From positions 124,001-188,000 of the forward strand of contig JBBCHM010000002.1 in NCBI GenBank assembly GCA_037200045.1: a stretch of 64,000 bases of DNA, given 5' to 3'. The position numbers and the translations under genes were made by a program. This document shows positions 48,023 through 56,418 of this stretch, piece after piece (within the stretch, counting starts at the first letter, position 1; each line of letters begins with the position of its first letter). The notes beneath the pieces were generated by a model. It was not told where the DNA came from. It did no database searches and worked only from the letters and a program-made list of their open reading frames with translations. The DNA comes from Rhizomicrobium sp. (lineage in GTDB: Bacteria; Pseudomonadota; Alphaproteobacteria; Micropepsales; Micropepsaceae).

Positions 48023-48805
48023 CTATTGCTTGATGGCGGCGAAGCTCTGGGTGCTGCCGCGCAGTTCGTCGACGAACGTCACCGCCAGGGTCTTTCCATC
48101 GTGCGTCGTCATGGAATTGGTCGAGACGATCTTTCCATCGCGCATGTCCGTCTCCACGACGGTATCCGCGCCGGCCCGTGTTGCCGATACCGTGGTGATG
48201 CCGGGATCGCCAAAATAGGGCACCGCCGGTCCACCGAGCGTCGCGGTGTAGGACTGTCCGGTCGGCTGCGAAAACGAGAACCGATCGCCGTCAAGTCTCA
48301 GCGTGAACGTGATCGCGCTGTCCGAGAAACCTTCATATTTGATCGCGTGCCATTCGCCGGAAACGGCGTGCGCGCCGGCCGGCCCCTGCGTCACCCGCGC
48401 CTGGATGATGGTACCGCCCGCCGGTACGCCGTTGGCGGCGCTGCGGTCGTCGAGCACGGTCGTCAACGTCTGTCCATCCGCCGACACGGACATGGTGTAG
48501 ACGAAGACGGCGTTGCTGGCCTTGCTCTCGGTTTCCACGATGTGGCGCGCATCGACGACCGTGATGGTCACGCGGTCGAAATAGGAATTTCCGCTCACCG
48601 GATGGTCGGTGCCGTCGGCGGCAACAGCGAACGGCGGCGCGCAACTCTTGCACGCAAAAATTCCGTCCTGCAGCAGGAAGACGTTCGGCTTGTCGGGAGC
48701 GCCCGCCGTGCCGGTGTCGATCTTCCACGTGCCGTCGAATGGACCGCCGGCCAGCGCCGCGCCCGGCAGCATTGCGATCGCCGCGGCCAGAACAATTGCT
48801 TTCAT
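48023..48805 (-). CDS. Exported protein of unknown function
   Basis: The 260-residue protein has a clear signal peptide (KAIVLAAAIAMLPGAALA). The mature part is beta-rich, with two similar halves of lipocalin-like or surface-type strands (FDGTWKIDTGTAG near the start, SGEWHAIKYEGFSDSAITFTL in the middle) and one Cys pair (FACKSCAPPF). The start at 48805 follows GGGAGG. No family is recognised; a periplasmic beta-barrel or binding protein is plausible. It is convergent with rsmA. Confidence 0.7.
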   Translation of the reverse strand: MKAIVLAAAIAMLPGAALAGGPFDGTWKIDTGTAGAPDKPNVFLLQDGIFACKSCAPPFAVAADGTDHPVSGNSYFDRVTITVVDARHIVETESKASNAVFVYTMSVSADGQTLTTVLDDRSAANGVPAGGTIIQARVTQGPAGAHAVSGEWHAIKYEGFSDSAITFTLRLDGDRFSFSQPTGQSYTATLGGPAVPYFGDPGITTVSATRAGADTVVETDMRDGKIVSTNSMTTHDGKTLAVTFVDELRGSTQSFAAIKQ

Positions 48806-48921
48806 GGCGTCGGGCCTCCCTATCGGAAAGTATCCCAACCCCGTACGCGGCATGTTGAGACGACGTCAAGAGCGTGCCACACTGACAACAAGTCAGAACC
48901 AGAAATCGAAGGGAGAGCCGC

Positions 48922-49977
48922 GTGAAAAGCCAGGCCATCACCGAATTCGGCAAGCCGCTGCAGGAAATCGAGACGGCGACGCCCGTGCCGACCGGCACCG
49001 AGGTGCTGCTGAAAGTCCTGAACGCCGGCGTGTGCCATTCCGACGTCCACATCCATGACGGCTATTTCGACCTCGGGAACGGCGCCAAGCTGCCCATGGC
49101 CAACATGAAGCTGCCGCACACGCTCGGCCACGAGATCGAGGGCGAGGTCGTCGCCGTGGGTCCCGACGTGAAGGGCATCGACATCGGCGTGCGCTATGCG
49201 GCGTTCCCCTGGATCGGCTGCGGCAAGTGCCCGTCCTGCCTGCGCGGCGAGGAGAATCTGTGCATCGGCGGCCCGCGCCAGCTCGGCTGTTCGTCGGGCG
49301 TGGCCGGCGGCTACGCGACCCATGTCCTGGTGCCGCATCCCAAATATCTCATCGACTACGGCAAGACCGATCCGGCGCTGGGCGCGGCCTATATGTGCTC
49401 GGGCCTCACCGCCTATTCGGCGATGAAGCGCGTCGGCGCGCTCGGGCCGGACGACCAGGTGCTGGTGCTGGGCGTCGGCGGCGTCGGCATGATGGGCGTG
49501 CAGTTCGCCAAGGCGATGTTCCACAAGGGCCCGCTGGCCGCGGACATCATCGACTCGCATCTGGAAGCGGCCAAGAAGGCCGGCGCCTCGGCGACCTACA
49601 ACACCAAGGAGCCGGACGCGGCCAAGAAGGTGATGGCCGACACCAAGGGCGGCGCCTATGCGGTGGTCGATTTCGTGGGCTCGGAGAAGAGCTTCGCCTT
49701 CGCCAGCCAGGCGGTGCGGCGCGGCGGCAAGGTGATCATCGTCGGGCTGTTCGGCGGCGCGATGAGCATGCCGCTGCCAATGTTCCCGTTCCGCACGATC
49801 TCCATCGGCGGCTCGATGACCGGCTCGCTGGGCGAGACGCTGGAGATGATGGATCTGGTGCGCGCCGGCAAGGTCGACCCGATCCCCTATTCCAAGCGGC
49901 CGCTCAGCGCGGCGAACCAGACGCTGGAGGATCTGCGCGAAGGCAAGATCACCGGCCGCGTGGTGCTGACGCCGTAG
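48922..49977 (+). CDS. Zinc-dependent alcohol dehydrogenase
   Basis: This 351-residue medium-chain dehydrogenase has the catalytic zinc ligands in NAGVCHSDVH and GHEIEGEVVAVG, and structural zinc Cys residues in GCGKCPSCLRGEENLC. The NAD(P)-binding motif is LGVGGVGMMGVQFA. It starts with GTG at 48922 after AAGGGAG. The substrate is not evident; it is followed, after a palindromic repeat, by an amidohydrolase on the same strand, so a shared catabolic role is possible. Confidence 0.88.
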   Translation: MKSQAITEFGKPLQEIETATPVPTGTEVLLKVLNAGVCHSDVHIHDGYFDLGNGAKLPMANMKLPHTLGHEIEGEVVAVGPDVKGIDIGVRYAAFPWIGCGKCPSCLRGEENLCIGGPRQLGCSSGVAGGYATHVLVPHPKYLIDYGKTDPALGAAYMCSGLTAYSAMKRVGALGPDDQVLVLGVGGVGMMGVQFAKAMFHKGPLAADIIDSHLEAAKKAGASATYNTKEPDAAKKVMADTKGGAYAVVDFVGSEKSFAFASQAVRRGGKVIIVGLFGGAMSMPLPMFPFRTISIGGSMTGSLGETLEMMDLVRAGKVDPIPYSKRPLSAANQTLEDLREGKITGRVVLTP

Positions 49978-49986
49978 CAGCCCCCC

Positions 49987-50137
49987 TGTCATCCCCGGCC
50001 GAGCGAAGCGAGGGGAAGGGGACCCAGGTGGTCGTCGCACGAAAGCTGCGGCAGAATAGGCGCGATAGAAATTCGAGACCCGGGTAGCTTCAACGCCTGG
50101 GTCCCCTTCCCCTCGCTTCGCTCGGCCGGGGATGACA
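49987..50137. repeat. Long inverted repeat, family D
   Basis: Two 42-bp arms face each other across about 67 bp. The left arm (49987-50028) begins TGTCATCCCCGGCCGAGCG and ends GGGGACCCAGG; the right arm (50096-50137) is its exact inverse. The arms contain a GAGCGAAGCGAGG motif common in alphaproteobacterial intergenic repeats. It lies between two co-directional genes and would form a very stable hairpin in the transcript. Confidence 0.88.
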
Positions 50138-50153
50138 GTATGGGAGGCTGCTG

Positions 50154-51200
50154 ATGCCCGAACAAATCCTCGAACCCGATCTGCCGATCGTCGATCCGCA
50201 TCATCATCTGTGGGACCGGCCGACCGCGATCCTGAAGAACCTGCCGCCGTCCGAGCACGGCTTCATGGACATCATCCGCAACATCCCGCGCTATCTGTTC
50301 GACGAGCTGCTGAAGGACCTCAACAGCGGCCACAACATCCGCGGCACGATCTACATGGAATGCGGCGCGATGTACCGCGCCGACGGGCCGGACGCGCTCA
50401 AATGCGTAGGCGAGACCGAATTCGTCAACGGCGTGGCGGCGATGAGCGCCAGCGGCCTCTATGGCGAGGTGCGCGCCTGCGCCGGCATCGTCGGCCATGT
50501 CGATCTGCGCCTCGGCGCCGACACGGTGGAGGACGTGCTGCGCAGCCACATCGCGGCCGGCCATGGCCGCTTCCGCGGCATCCGCCACTCCGCATCCCAT
50601 GACGAGGATCCCGGCGTGCTGGGTCCGCTGTCGGGCCGCAACACGGCGGGGCTCTATCTCGATCCGAAATTCCGCGAGGGCTTCGCGGTGCTGCACAAAC
50701 TTGGCCTCTCCTTCGACGCCTGGCTGCTGGAGCCGCAGCTTCCCGATCTGATCGATCTCGCCCGCGCCTTCCCCGAGACGACCATCGTGCTCGACCATGT
50801 CGGCACGCCGCTCGGCATCGGCCGTTACGAGGGCAAGCGCGCCGAACGCTTCGGCGCCTGGAAGGAAAGCATCCAGACGCTGGCGGCATGTCCGAACGTC
50901 GTGGTGAAGGTCGGCGGCCTGCCGATGCCCTTCGCCGGCTTCAAGCTGCGCATGCGCGAGGACGACCCGCCGTCGGAAATCCTGGCGGCGCAGTGGAAGC
51001 CCTATGTCGAGACCACCATCGCGGCGTTCGGCGCCGACCGCTGCATGTTCGAGAGCAATTTCCCGGTCGACCGCTTCGGCTGCGACTACGCCAGCCTGTG
51101 GAACGCGTTCAAGCGCCTCGCCAGCGGCGCCTCCGCCGACGAGAAGACGGCGTTGTTTAGCGGCACGGCGAAGAGGGTGTATCGCGCGGCGATCGGATAA
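50154..51200 (+). CDS. Amidohydrolase family protein (amidohydrolase 2)
   Basis: This 348-residue TIM-barrel metal hydrolase begins DLPIVDPHHHLWDRPTAI, where the HxH metal pair sits at about residues 16-18. Later motifs include RGIRHSASHDEDP, TIVLDHVGTPLG and the catalytic Asp region FESNFPVDR. This family includes lactonases, decarboxylases and related enzymes; the substrate is unknown. The start at 50154 follows GGGAGGCTGCTG. Confidence 0.86.
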   Translation: MPEQILEPDLPIVDPHHHLWDRPTAILKNLPPSEHGFMDIIRNIPRYLFDELLKDLNSGHNIRGTIYMECGAMYRADGPDALKCVGETEFVNGVAAMSASGLYGEVRACAGIVGHVDLRLGADTVEDVLRSHIAAGHGRFRGIRHSASHDEDPGVLGPLSGRNTAGLYLDPKFREGFAVLHKLGLSFDAWLLEPQLPDLIDLARAFPETTIVLDHVGTPLGIGRYEGKRAERFGAWKESIQTLAACPNVVVKVGGLPMPFAGFKLRMREDDPPSEILAAQWKPYVETTIAAFGADRCMFESNFPVDRFGCDYASLWNAFKRLASGASADEKTALFSGTAKRVYRAAIG

Positions 51201-51241
51201 TCGGAGCGCCGGCTGCCTTACCTGCAACAGGCTGGACGTAT

Positions 51242-51263
51242 CCTCTCCCGCGTGCGGGAGAGG
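51242..51263. other. GC-rich hairpin between convergent genes
   Basis: CCTCTCCCG-CGTG-CGGGAGAGG forms a 9-bp perfect stem midway between the ends of the amidohydrolase gene and gmk. No T-run follows. It may limit read-through in both directions. Confidence 0.5.
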
Positions 51264-51267
51264 TATC

Positions 51268-51894
51268 CTATCGCGTCAGCTCCGCCACGAATTCGCCGAC
51301 GCCGACCAGGCGCGTGCGGCGGGCGCGTTCGGCTTCCAGGATCGCCTTGACCTGCGACAGCGCGCGGTCGACCTCCCGGTTGACGATCACATAGTCGTAT
51401 TCCGGCCAGTGGCTGATCTCGCTCGCCGCCTTGGCCATGCGGCGCGCCACCACCTCGTCGGAATCCTGCGCGCGGGCCTTCAGCCGGCGCTCCAATTCGT
51501 CATGGCTCGGCGGCAGCACGAAGACGCTGACAAGATCCTGGCGGGCGCGTTCCGCCAGTTGCTGCGTCCCCTGCCAGTCGATGTCGAACAGCACGTCGCG
51601 GCCCGCGTCGAGCGCCGCCATCACCGGCGCCCTCGGCGTGCCATAGCGGTGATCGAAAACGGTCGCATGTTCGAGAAAATCGCCGGCCTTCACCATCTCC
51701 TCGAATTGCAGGTGTTCGACGAAGAAATAGTCCCGGGCCTCGACCTCGCTGGGCCGCTTGGCGCGCGTCGTCGCCGACACCGACATGAAGATGCCCGGAT
51801 CGCTTTCGAGCAGCCGGCGCGCCAGCGTCGTCTTGCCGGCGCCCGACGGCGACGACAGGACCAGCATCAAGCCGCGCCGCGCGATCTCGCTCAT
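51268..51894 (-). CDS. gmk: Guanylate kinase
   Basis: Gmk phosphorylates GMP to GDP. The 208-residue protein has the P-loop LVLSSPSGAGKTTLARRLL and the GMP-binding region VSATTRAKRPSEVEARDYFFV. The lid and core motifs include DIDWQGTQQL. Length is normal. It is last in the fabD...mltG-yicC-gmk string, a conserved alphaproteobacterial arrangement. Confidence 0.96.
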   Translation of the reverse strand: MSEIARRGLMLVLSSPSGAGKTTLARRLLESDPGIFMSVSATTRAKRPSEVEARDYFFVEHLQFEEMVKAGDFLEHATVFDHRYGTPRAPVMAALDAGRDVLFDIDWQGTQQLAERARQDLVSVFVLPPSHDELERRLKARAQDSDEVVARRMAKAASEISHWPEYDYVIVNREVDRALSQVKAILEAERARRTRLVGVGEFVAELTR

Positions 51895-51903
51895 TCGCCA
51901 AGC

Positions 51904-52791
51904 CTATTCGACATTTTGCGCCTGCTCGCGGAACTGGTCGATCACCGCCTTGAGCGCCAGGCCCAGCCGCGTCAGCGCGATGTCGGACGACTTGCTGCAC
52001 AGCGTGTTGGCCTCGCGGTTGAACTCCTGCGCCAGGAAATCGATCTTGCGTCCGACCGCCTCGCCGGACGCGAGCAGCGCGCGCGCTTCCTGCACATGCG
52101 CCGACAGCCGGTCGAGCTCCTCGCGGATGTCGGCCTTGACGGCGAGCAGCGCCACTTCCTGTGCCAGCCGGTCGTCGGAGAGGGTGCCGCCGGCCAGCAT
52201 GTCCTTGATCTGCGCCGCGAGCTTGTCGCGCAGCGCCGCCGGCTGGGCCGCGGCGAGCGCCCGCGCCTCGCCGGTCAGCCGCGCGATCTCGTCGATCTGG
52301 CCGGTCAGCACGGCGAGAAGCTTGTGCCCCTCCGTCGCACGGGCGCGAGCGAGCGCGTCGAGGGCGGTCGCCAACGTCTCCAGGATCGCGGCGTCTCGCG
52401 CGCCGCGCTCGCGCTCGTCGGCGGGGATCACGTCGTCCTGCACGATCACGCCCTTGAGCGCGAGAATCCCGTCGATGCGCGCCGGCGCGAGGCCGGTCTC
52501 GGCCGCGACCTCGCGGGCGATGCGGATGGCCGAGGCCAGCGCGGCGGGATCGACGCGCAGGCCCCGCGCGCTTTCGCCGAGCTCGAAGGTCAGCGCCGCC
52601 TGGAGCGAGCCGCGCTTGAAGCGCTCGCCGGCCAGGGTGCGCGCCGCCGCCTCCAGCCCGTCGAAGCCCTGCGGGGTGCGCAGGCGCACGTCGAGGCCGC
52701 GGCCGTTGACGCTCTTGACCTCCCAGCGCCAGCGCGTGCCGTCGCGGCTGCCATGCGCCTCGGCGAATCCGGTCATGCTGACGATGCTCAT
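51904..52791 (-). CDS. yicC: YicC/YloC family endoribonuclease
   Basis: The 295-residue protein starts SIVSMTGFAEAHGS, the usual family opening. It has the conserved WEVKSVNGRGLDVRLRTPQG near the N-terminus and, at the C-terminus, the DUF1732 part REELDRLSAHVQEAR...IDFLAQEFNREANTLCSKSSD. YicC proteins are RNases that affect small-RNA stability in E. coli. The ATG at 52791 is chosen by alignment to the family start; the frame is open 20 codons upstream. Confidence 0.92.
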   Translation of the reverse strand: MSIVSMTGFAEAHGSRDGTRWRWEVKSVNGRGLDVRLRTPQGFDGLEAAARTLAGERFKRGSLQAALTFELGESARGLRVDPAALASAIRIAREVAAETGLAPARIDGILALKGVIVQDDVIPADERERGARDAAILETLATALDALARARATEGHKLLAVLTGQIDEIARLTGEARALAAAQPAALRDKLAAQIKDMLAGGTLSDDRLAQEVALLAVKADIREELDRLSAHVQEARALLASGEAVGRKIDFLAQEFNREANTLCSKSSDIALTRLGLALKAVIDQFREQAQNVE

Positions 52792-52861
52792 GGCGACTCC
52801 GATCTTTTCGAAAGATAGACCCGGCGAGCAAATGCCGCAAAGCCGAAGCATAAAAATTTGG

Positions 52862-52927
52862 CACGCGGAGGCGCGGAGACGCGGAGAGTCAAAGACGCTA
52901 ACTCCGCGTTCTCCGCGGCTCCGCGTG
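52862..52927. repeat. Palindromic repeat, family A copy 2
   Basis: This inverted repeat begins CACGCGGAGGCGCGGAG and ends CTCCGCGGCTCCGCGTG, with the centre AGTCAAAGACGCTA. The arms equal those of the copy at 16951-17011, while the centre differs in sequence and length. It lies between mltG and yicC. Confidence 0.78.
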
Positions 52928-52964
52928 AATCAATCGCGCTGCGCGCGGCTGGCAGGTGATGACG

Positions 52965-53987
52965 TCACAGATGCGGAACCGTCGGTTCCGGCATCACCGG
53001 CTTCAGCTTCTCGAGCCGCTCGCGGGCGCGCAGCGCGGCGACGTTGCGGTTCTGGTCGGCGACGGTGGCCGAGAACACATGCCCGCCGGTGCCGCTCGCC
53101 ACGAAATACAGGTCGTTCGTCGTGCCGGGATTGAGCACCGCGGCGATCGAATCCTTGCCCGGATTGCAGATCGGCGTCGGCGTCAGCCCCGCCACCGCAT
53201 AGGTGTTGTAGGGCGTCACGCGGTTCAGCTCGCTCATGCGGATGCCGCGGCCGAGTGGATAGCCGCCGGTGAGCGAATAGATGATCGTCGGATCGGATTG
53301 CAGCTTCATGCCGAGGCGCAGCCGGTTGACGAAGATCGCCGCGATGTGGCGCCGCTCGGCCGGCAGCGAGGTCTCCTTCTCGACGATGGAGGCGAGGATG
53401 ATCGCCTCGCGCACCGTCTTGTAGGGCAGGTTCGCGTCGCGCCGGGGCCACAGCCGGGCGATCAGCTTCTTCTGCGCCGCCGTCATGCGGTCGAGGATGT
53501 CCTGCCGGGTCGCGCCGCGCAGGAAGAGATAGGTCTCGGGCAGCAGCGTGCCTTCCGCCGGCACCGCGACGGGATCGCCCGTCAGCTCGGCATCGGCGTT
53601 GATCAGCTTGGCGATCATGTCGCTGGTCAGGCCCTCGGCGGCGGTGATCTTGTGCTCGATCGACTTGCCGGCGATCAGGATGTCCATGATGTCGCGCATG
53701 CTGGCGCGCGACGGGATCGCGTATTCGCCGGCCTTGAGCGCCGCGGTGGTGCGGCGCAGGCGCACGCCCCACAGGAACAGGTCGGGATTGGCGATCACGC
53801 CGTCCGCCTTCAGCGCGTCGGAGATGCCGCGCAGCCCGATGCCGGGCTTGATCACGACGTCGGTCTCGGCGCCGGCCGGCGCCGCCGGGCCCGGCGCGTC
53901 GAAATTGGTCTCCTCCCAGAACAACGCGCCGCCGGCGAGGCCGGCCAGCAGGATCAGGACGACGAGGAGGCGAAGCAAGACGCGCAT
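52965..53987 (-). CDS. mltG: Endolytic transglycosylase MltG
   Basis: MltG cuts nascent glycan strands and may end their elongation. The 340-residue protein has one N-terminal membrane helix (RVLLRLLVVLILLAGLAGGALF), a LysM-like region, and the YceG catalytic domain with the active Glu in ILASIVEKETSL, followed by FVNRLRLGMKLQSDPTIIY. It lies between yicC and the toxin-antitoxin pair; the antitoxin stop is three bases before its start, so it is probably transcribed with that pair. Confidence 0.94.
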   Translation of the reverse strand: MRVLLRLLVVLILLAGLAGGALFWEETNFDAPGPAAPAGAETDVVIKPGIGLRGISDALKADGVIANPDLFLWGVRLRRTTAALKAGEYAIPSRASMRDIMDILIAGKSIEHKITAAEGLTSDMIAKLINADAELTGDPVAVPAEGTLLPETYLFLRGATRQDILDRMTAAQKKLIARLWPRRDANLPYKTVREAIILASIVEKETSLPAERRHIAAIFVNRLRLGMKLQSDPTIIYSLTGGYPLGRGIRMSELNRVTPYNTYAVAGLTPTPICNPGKDSIAAVLNPGTTNDLYFVASGTGGHVFSATVADQNRNVAALRARERLEKLKPVMPEPTVPHL

Positions 53988-53990
53988 GGG

Positions 53991-54311
53991 CTAGAGTATC
54001 ACCTCAATTCCCTTGCGCTGGATGACGTTCAAAAGCGCAAGGGCCGCGCCGGTGGGATGCTTGGCGCCGCGTTCCAATTGCGAAACATAGCCGGTCGTGA
54101 CGTTGAGGCAATGGGCGAACGCCGCCTGGCTCATATTCGCGCGCTCCCGCATGGCACGTATCTGCGCGCCGGACAGCGGCTTGGGCGGCGCCAGCCGGCC
54201 CAGAAGCCGCTTGGTGATCTTCTCGTGTTTCTCCTTCGACATGATACCCGAACGCAACATGTCGTCCGCCGTTTCCAGTAGCGCTTCCGCCAAACGAGAT
54301 TTGGCCTTCAT
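53991..54311 (-). CDS. HTH antitoxin of a RelE-type pair
   Basis: The 106-residue protein has a helical N-terminal part and a C-terminal XRE-type helix-turn-helix (about residues 47-100: LSGAQIRAMRERANMSQAAFAHCLNVTTGYVSQLERG), matching COG2944-like antitoxins. It follows the toxin gene with a four-base overlap, the reverse of the VapBC order but normal for this type. It would bind the AT-rich repeats upstream of the toxin. Its stop lies three bases before mltG. Confidence 0.84.
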   Translation of the reverse strand: MKAKSRLAEALLETADDMLRSGIMSKEKHEKITKRLLGRLAPPKPLSGAQIRAMRERANMSQAAFAHCLNVTTGYVSQLERGAKHPTGAALALLNVIQRKGIEVIL

Positions 54312-54676
54312 TCCCTAATCTCCTGTATCGAGCCCTTGTCGAGCGAGACTTCGAGTGTCGCGACGCTCATCGAAAGCCACTCTTCCGCAGTCTCCCTCAG
54401 AGCTTCCAATTCGTCGGCATCGATATTTTCGCGATCGCTCTTTGCGAAAGCAAAAACGAAAATCGCGCGGTCCCCACGACGAAACGCGATGAGCGTCCGA
54501 TAACCACCTGACCGCCCTCGTCCCGGACGGGCGACGCGTTGCTTGATGACGCCTCCGCCCAGATCGGCATCGATAAGACCTCTTTCGGCGCGCTCGATGG
54601 CATCGCGCAAAGATGAATCGGCGATGCGCTCTTGCCGTGCGTATCGGACAAACCACCTGGTTTTGTATATCCGCAC
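54308..54676 (-). CDS. RelE/ParE-family toxin (COG4737-like)
   Basis: The 122-residue protein has the family pattern TRWFVRYARQERIADSSLRDAIERAERGLIDADLGGGVIKQRVARPGRGRSGGYRTLI in segments and then FRRGDRAIFVFAFAKSDREN. Such toxins are mRNA interferases or gyrase poisons; this group is thought to be mRNA-cleaving. The GTG at 54676 is chosen because AGGAG stands five bases before it; a GTG at 54691 lacks such a signal. It is the first gene of the pair, directly after an AT-rich repeat region, and lies between fabF and mltG. Confidence 0.84.
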   Translation of the reverse strand: MRIYKTRWFVRYARQERIADSSLRDAIERAERGLIDADLGGGVIKQRVARPGRGRSGGYRTLIAFRRGDRAIFVFAFAKSDRENIDADELEALRETAEEWLSMSVATLEVSLDKGSIQEIRE

Positions 54677-54689
54677 GGACGCTCCTAGC

Positions 54690-54717
54690 ACTATAAACTA
54701 TAGTACTTTGAACTATA
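54690..54717. promoter_or_regulatory. Operator/promoter region of the RelE-type toxin-antitoxin pair
   Basis: ACTATA-AAC-TATAGT (54690-54704) is a perfect palindrome with a three-base spacer, followed by a further AACTATA half-site (54711-54717). These AT-rich repeats lie 14 bp before the toxin start in otherwise GC-rich DNA, and so probably hold both the -10 region and the antitoxin binding sites. Confidence 0.65.
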
Positions 54718-54743
54718 TTTCAAGAGGCCGCAGACGGCGAAAC

Positions 54744-56003
54744 TCAATCCGCGCGCGTGAAGATCAGCGCGGCGTTGGTGCCGCCGAAGCCGAAGGAGTT
54801 CGACATCGTCACGTTCACCTCGCGCTCCTTCGGCGTGCGCGGCACCAGATCGAGTTGGGTGGTGCCGTCCGGATTGTCGAGGTTGATGGTCGGCGGCACG
54901 ATCTGGTCGCGCATCGCGAGCAGGCAGAAGATCGCCTCCACCGCGCCGGCGGCGCCGAGCAGATGGCCGATCGAGGATTTGGTCGAGGACATCGAGACCT
55001 TGGCCGCGGCGTTGCCGAGGAAGCGCTCCACCGCGCCGGCCTCGATATAGTCCGCCATGGTCGAGGTGCCGTGGGCGTTGACGTAGTCGATGTCCGACGG
55101 CGACAGGCCGGACTTCTTCAGCGCCATCGTCATGGCGCGGAAGCCGCCATCGCCGTCTTCCGACGGGGCGGTAATGTGGAAGGCGTCGCCGGACAGGCCA
55201 TAGCCCTTCACCTCGCCATAGATCTTCGCGCCGCGCGCCTTGGCGTGCTCGTATTCCTCCAGCATCACCGCGCCGGCGCCCTCGCCCATCACGAAGCCGG
55301 AGCGGTCCTTGTCGTAGGGCCGCGAGGCCTTTTCGGGCGCGTCGTTGAAGTCGGTGCACAGCGCGCGGCAGGCATTGAAGCCGGCGATGCCGAGCCGGCA
55401 GATCGCCGCTTCGGCGCCGCCCGCCAGCATCACATCGGCGTCGTCGAACGCGATCAGCCGCGCCGCGTCGCCGATGGCATGCGCGCCGGTGGCGCAGGCC
55501 GTGACCACCGAATGGTTCGGGCCCTTGTAGCCGTGCTCGATCGAGGCATAGCCGGAGATCAGGTTGATCAGCCGCCCCGGGATGAAGAACGGCGACAGCC
55601 GGCGCGGCCCCTTGGTCTCGACCAGGAGCGCGCCTTCCTCGATGCCGGGAAGCCCGCCGATGCCCGAGCCGATGAGCACGCCGGTGCGGCAGCGCTCGTC
55701 CTCGGTCTTCGGCTCCCAGCCGGAATCGCGCACCGCCTGCTTGGCGGCGGCCAGGCCGAAGACGATGAAATCGTCCATCCGGCGCTGTTCCTTGGGGTCC
55801 ACCCACTGGTCGGCGTTGAACGTGCCGTCCGTCCCGTCGCCGCGCGGCACCTGGGCCGCGAAGCGGGTGGCGAGGTCGTCGGTCCGGAATTTGGTGATCG
55901 GCCGCGCGCCGGACTTGCCGGCGAGCAGGCGCGACCATGTTTCCTCGACGCCGCAGGCGAGCGGCGTGACGAGGCCAATTCCGGTGACGACGACTCTACG
56001 CAT
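54744..56003 (-). CDS. fabF: 3-oxoacyl-ACP synthase II
   Basis: FabF elongates acyl-ACP in fatty-acid synthesis. The 419-residue protein has the catalytic Cys in VTACATGAHAIGDAA and the two His residues in NAHGTSTMADYIE and SIGHLLGAAGAVE. The C-terminal signature is NSFGFGGTNAALIF. Length is normal. It follows acpP with a 23-bp gap. Downstream in other alphaproteobacteria comes mltG; here a toxin-antitoxin pair lies between. Confidence 0.97.
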   Translation of the reverse strand: MRRVVVTGIGLVTPLACGVEETWSRLLAGKSGARPITKFRTDDLATRFAAQVPRGDGTDGTFNADQWVDPKEQRRMDDFIVFGLAAAKQAVRDSGWEPKTEDERCRTGVLIGSGIGGLPGIEEGALLVETKGPRRLSPFFIPGRLINLISGYASIEHGYKGPNHSVVTACATGAHAIGDAARLIAFDDADVMLAGGAEAAICRLGIAGFNACRALCTDFNDAPEKASRPYDKDRSGFVMGEGAGAVMLEEYEHAKARGAKIYGEVKGYGLSGDAFHITAPSEDGDGGFRAMTMALKKSGLSPSDIDYVNAHGTSTMADYIEAGAVERFLGNAAAKVSMSSTKSSIGHLLGAAGAVEAIFCLLAMRDQIVPPTINLDNPDGTTQLDLVPRTPKEREVNVTMSNSFGFGGTNAALIFTRAD

Positions 56004-56026
56004 GCGGGTGGGTGGGGAGGGGGACG

Positions 56027-56266
56027 TCAGGCGGTGGCCGACTTGTCGATGTACTTCACGGCATCGCCGACGGTGACGATGGATTCCGCCGCGTCGTCGG
56101 GGATTTCGATGCCGAATTCCTCCTCGAACGCCATGACCAGCTCGACGGTGTCGAGACTGTCCGCACCGAGGTCCTCGATGAAGGACGCGTTCTCGGTGAC
56201 CTTGTCGGCCTCGACGTTGAGGTGTTCGACGACGATCTTCTTAACGCGTTCCGCCGTATCGCTCAT
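56027..56266 (-). CDS. acpP: Acyl carrier protein
   Basis: The 79-residue acidic protein carries the phosphopantetheine attachment Ser in the motif [12 protein letters not shown], with the usual [13 protein letters not shown] opening. The ATG at 56266 gives the standard length; the frame is open much further upstream without coding features. It lies between fabG and fabF; the 152-bp gap after fabG may hold its own promoter, since acpP often has one. Confidence 0.97.
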   Translation of the reverse strand: MSDTAERVKKIVVEHLNVEADKVTENASFIEDLGADSLDTVELVMAFEEEFGIEIPDDAAESIVTVGDAVKYIDKSATA

Positions 56267-56418
56267 GGTATTGTAAGCCTCTCCTTGGAATAGCCTGCCG
56301 GGGTTAGGGTTGCGGCCCGCAGGTAGGGCCCTCACTGATAAAGCATGTGGGGTCGGCGGGTTTCGTAACACAAAGGCTCGCCGCCTGCTACAACAGGGTT
56401 AAGTATTTGAATTGACTG

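Noticed and set aside
49987-50137. Could the long inverted repeat be a CRISPR or an attachment site?
   Set aside because: There are only two arms in inverted orientation, no direct repeats or spacers, and no integrase nearby.
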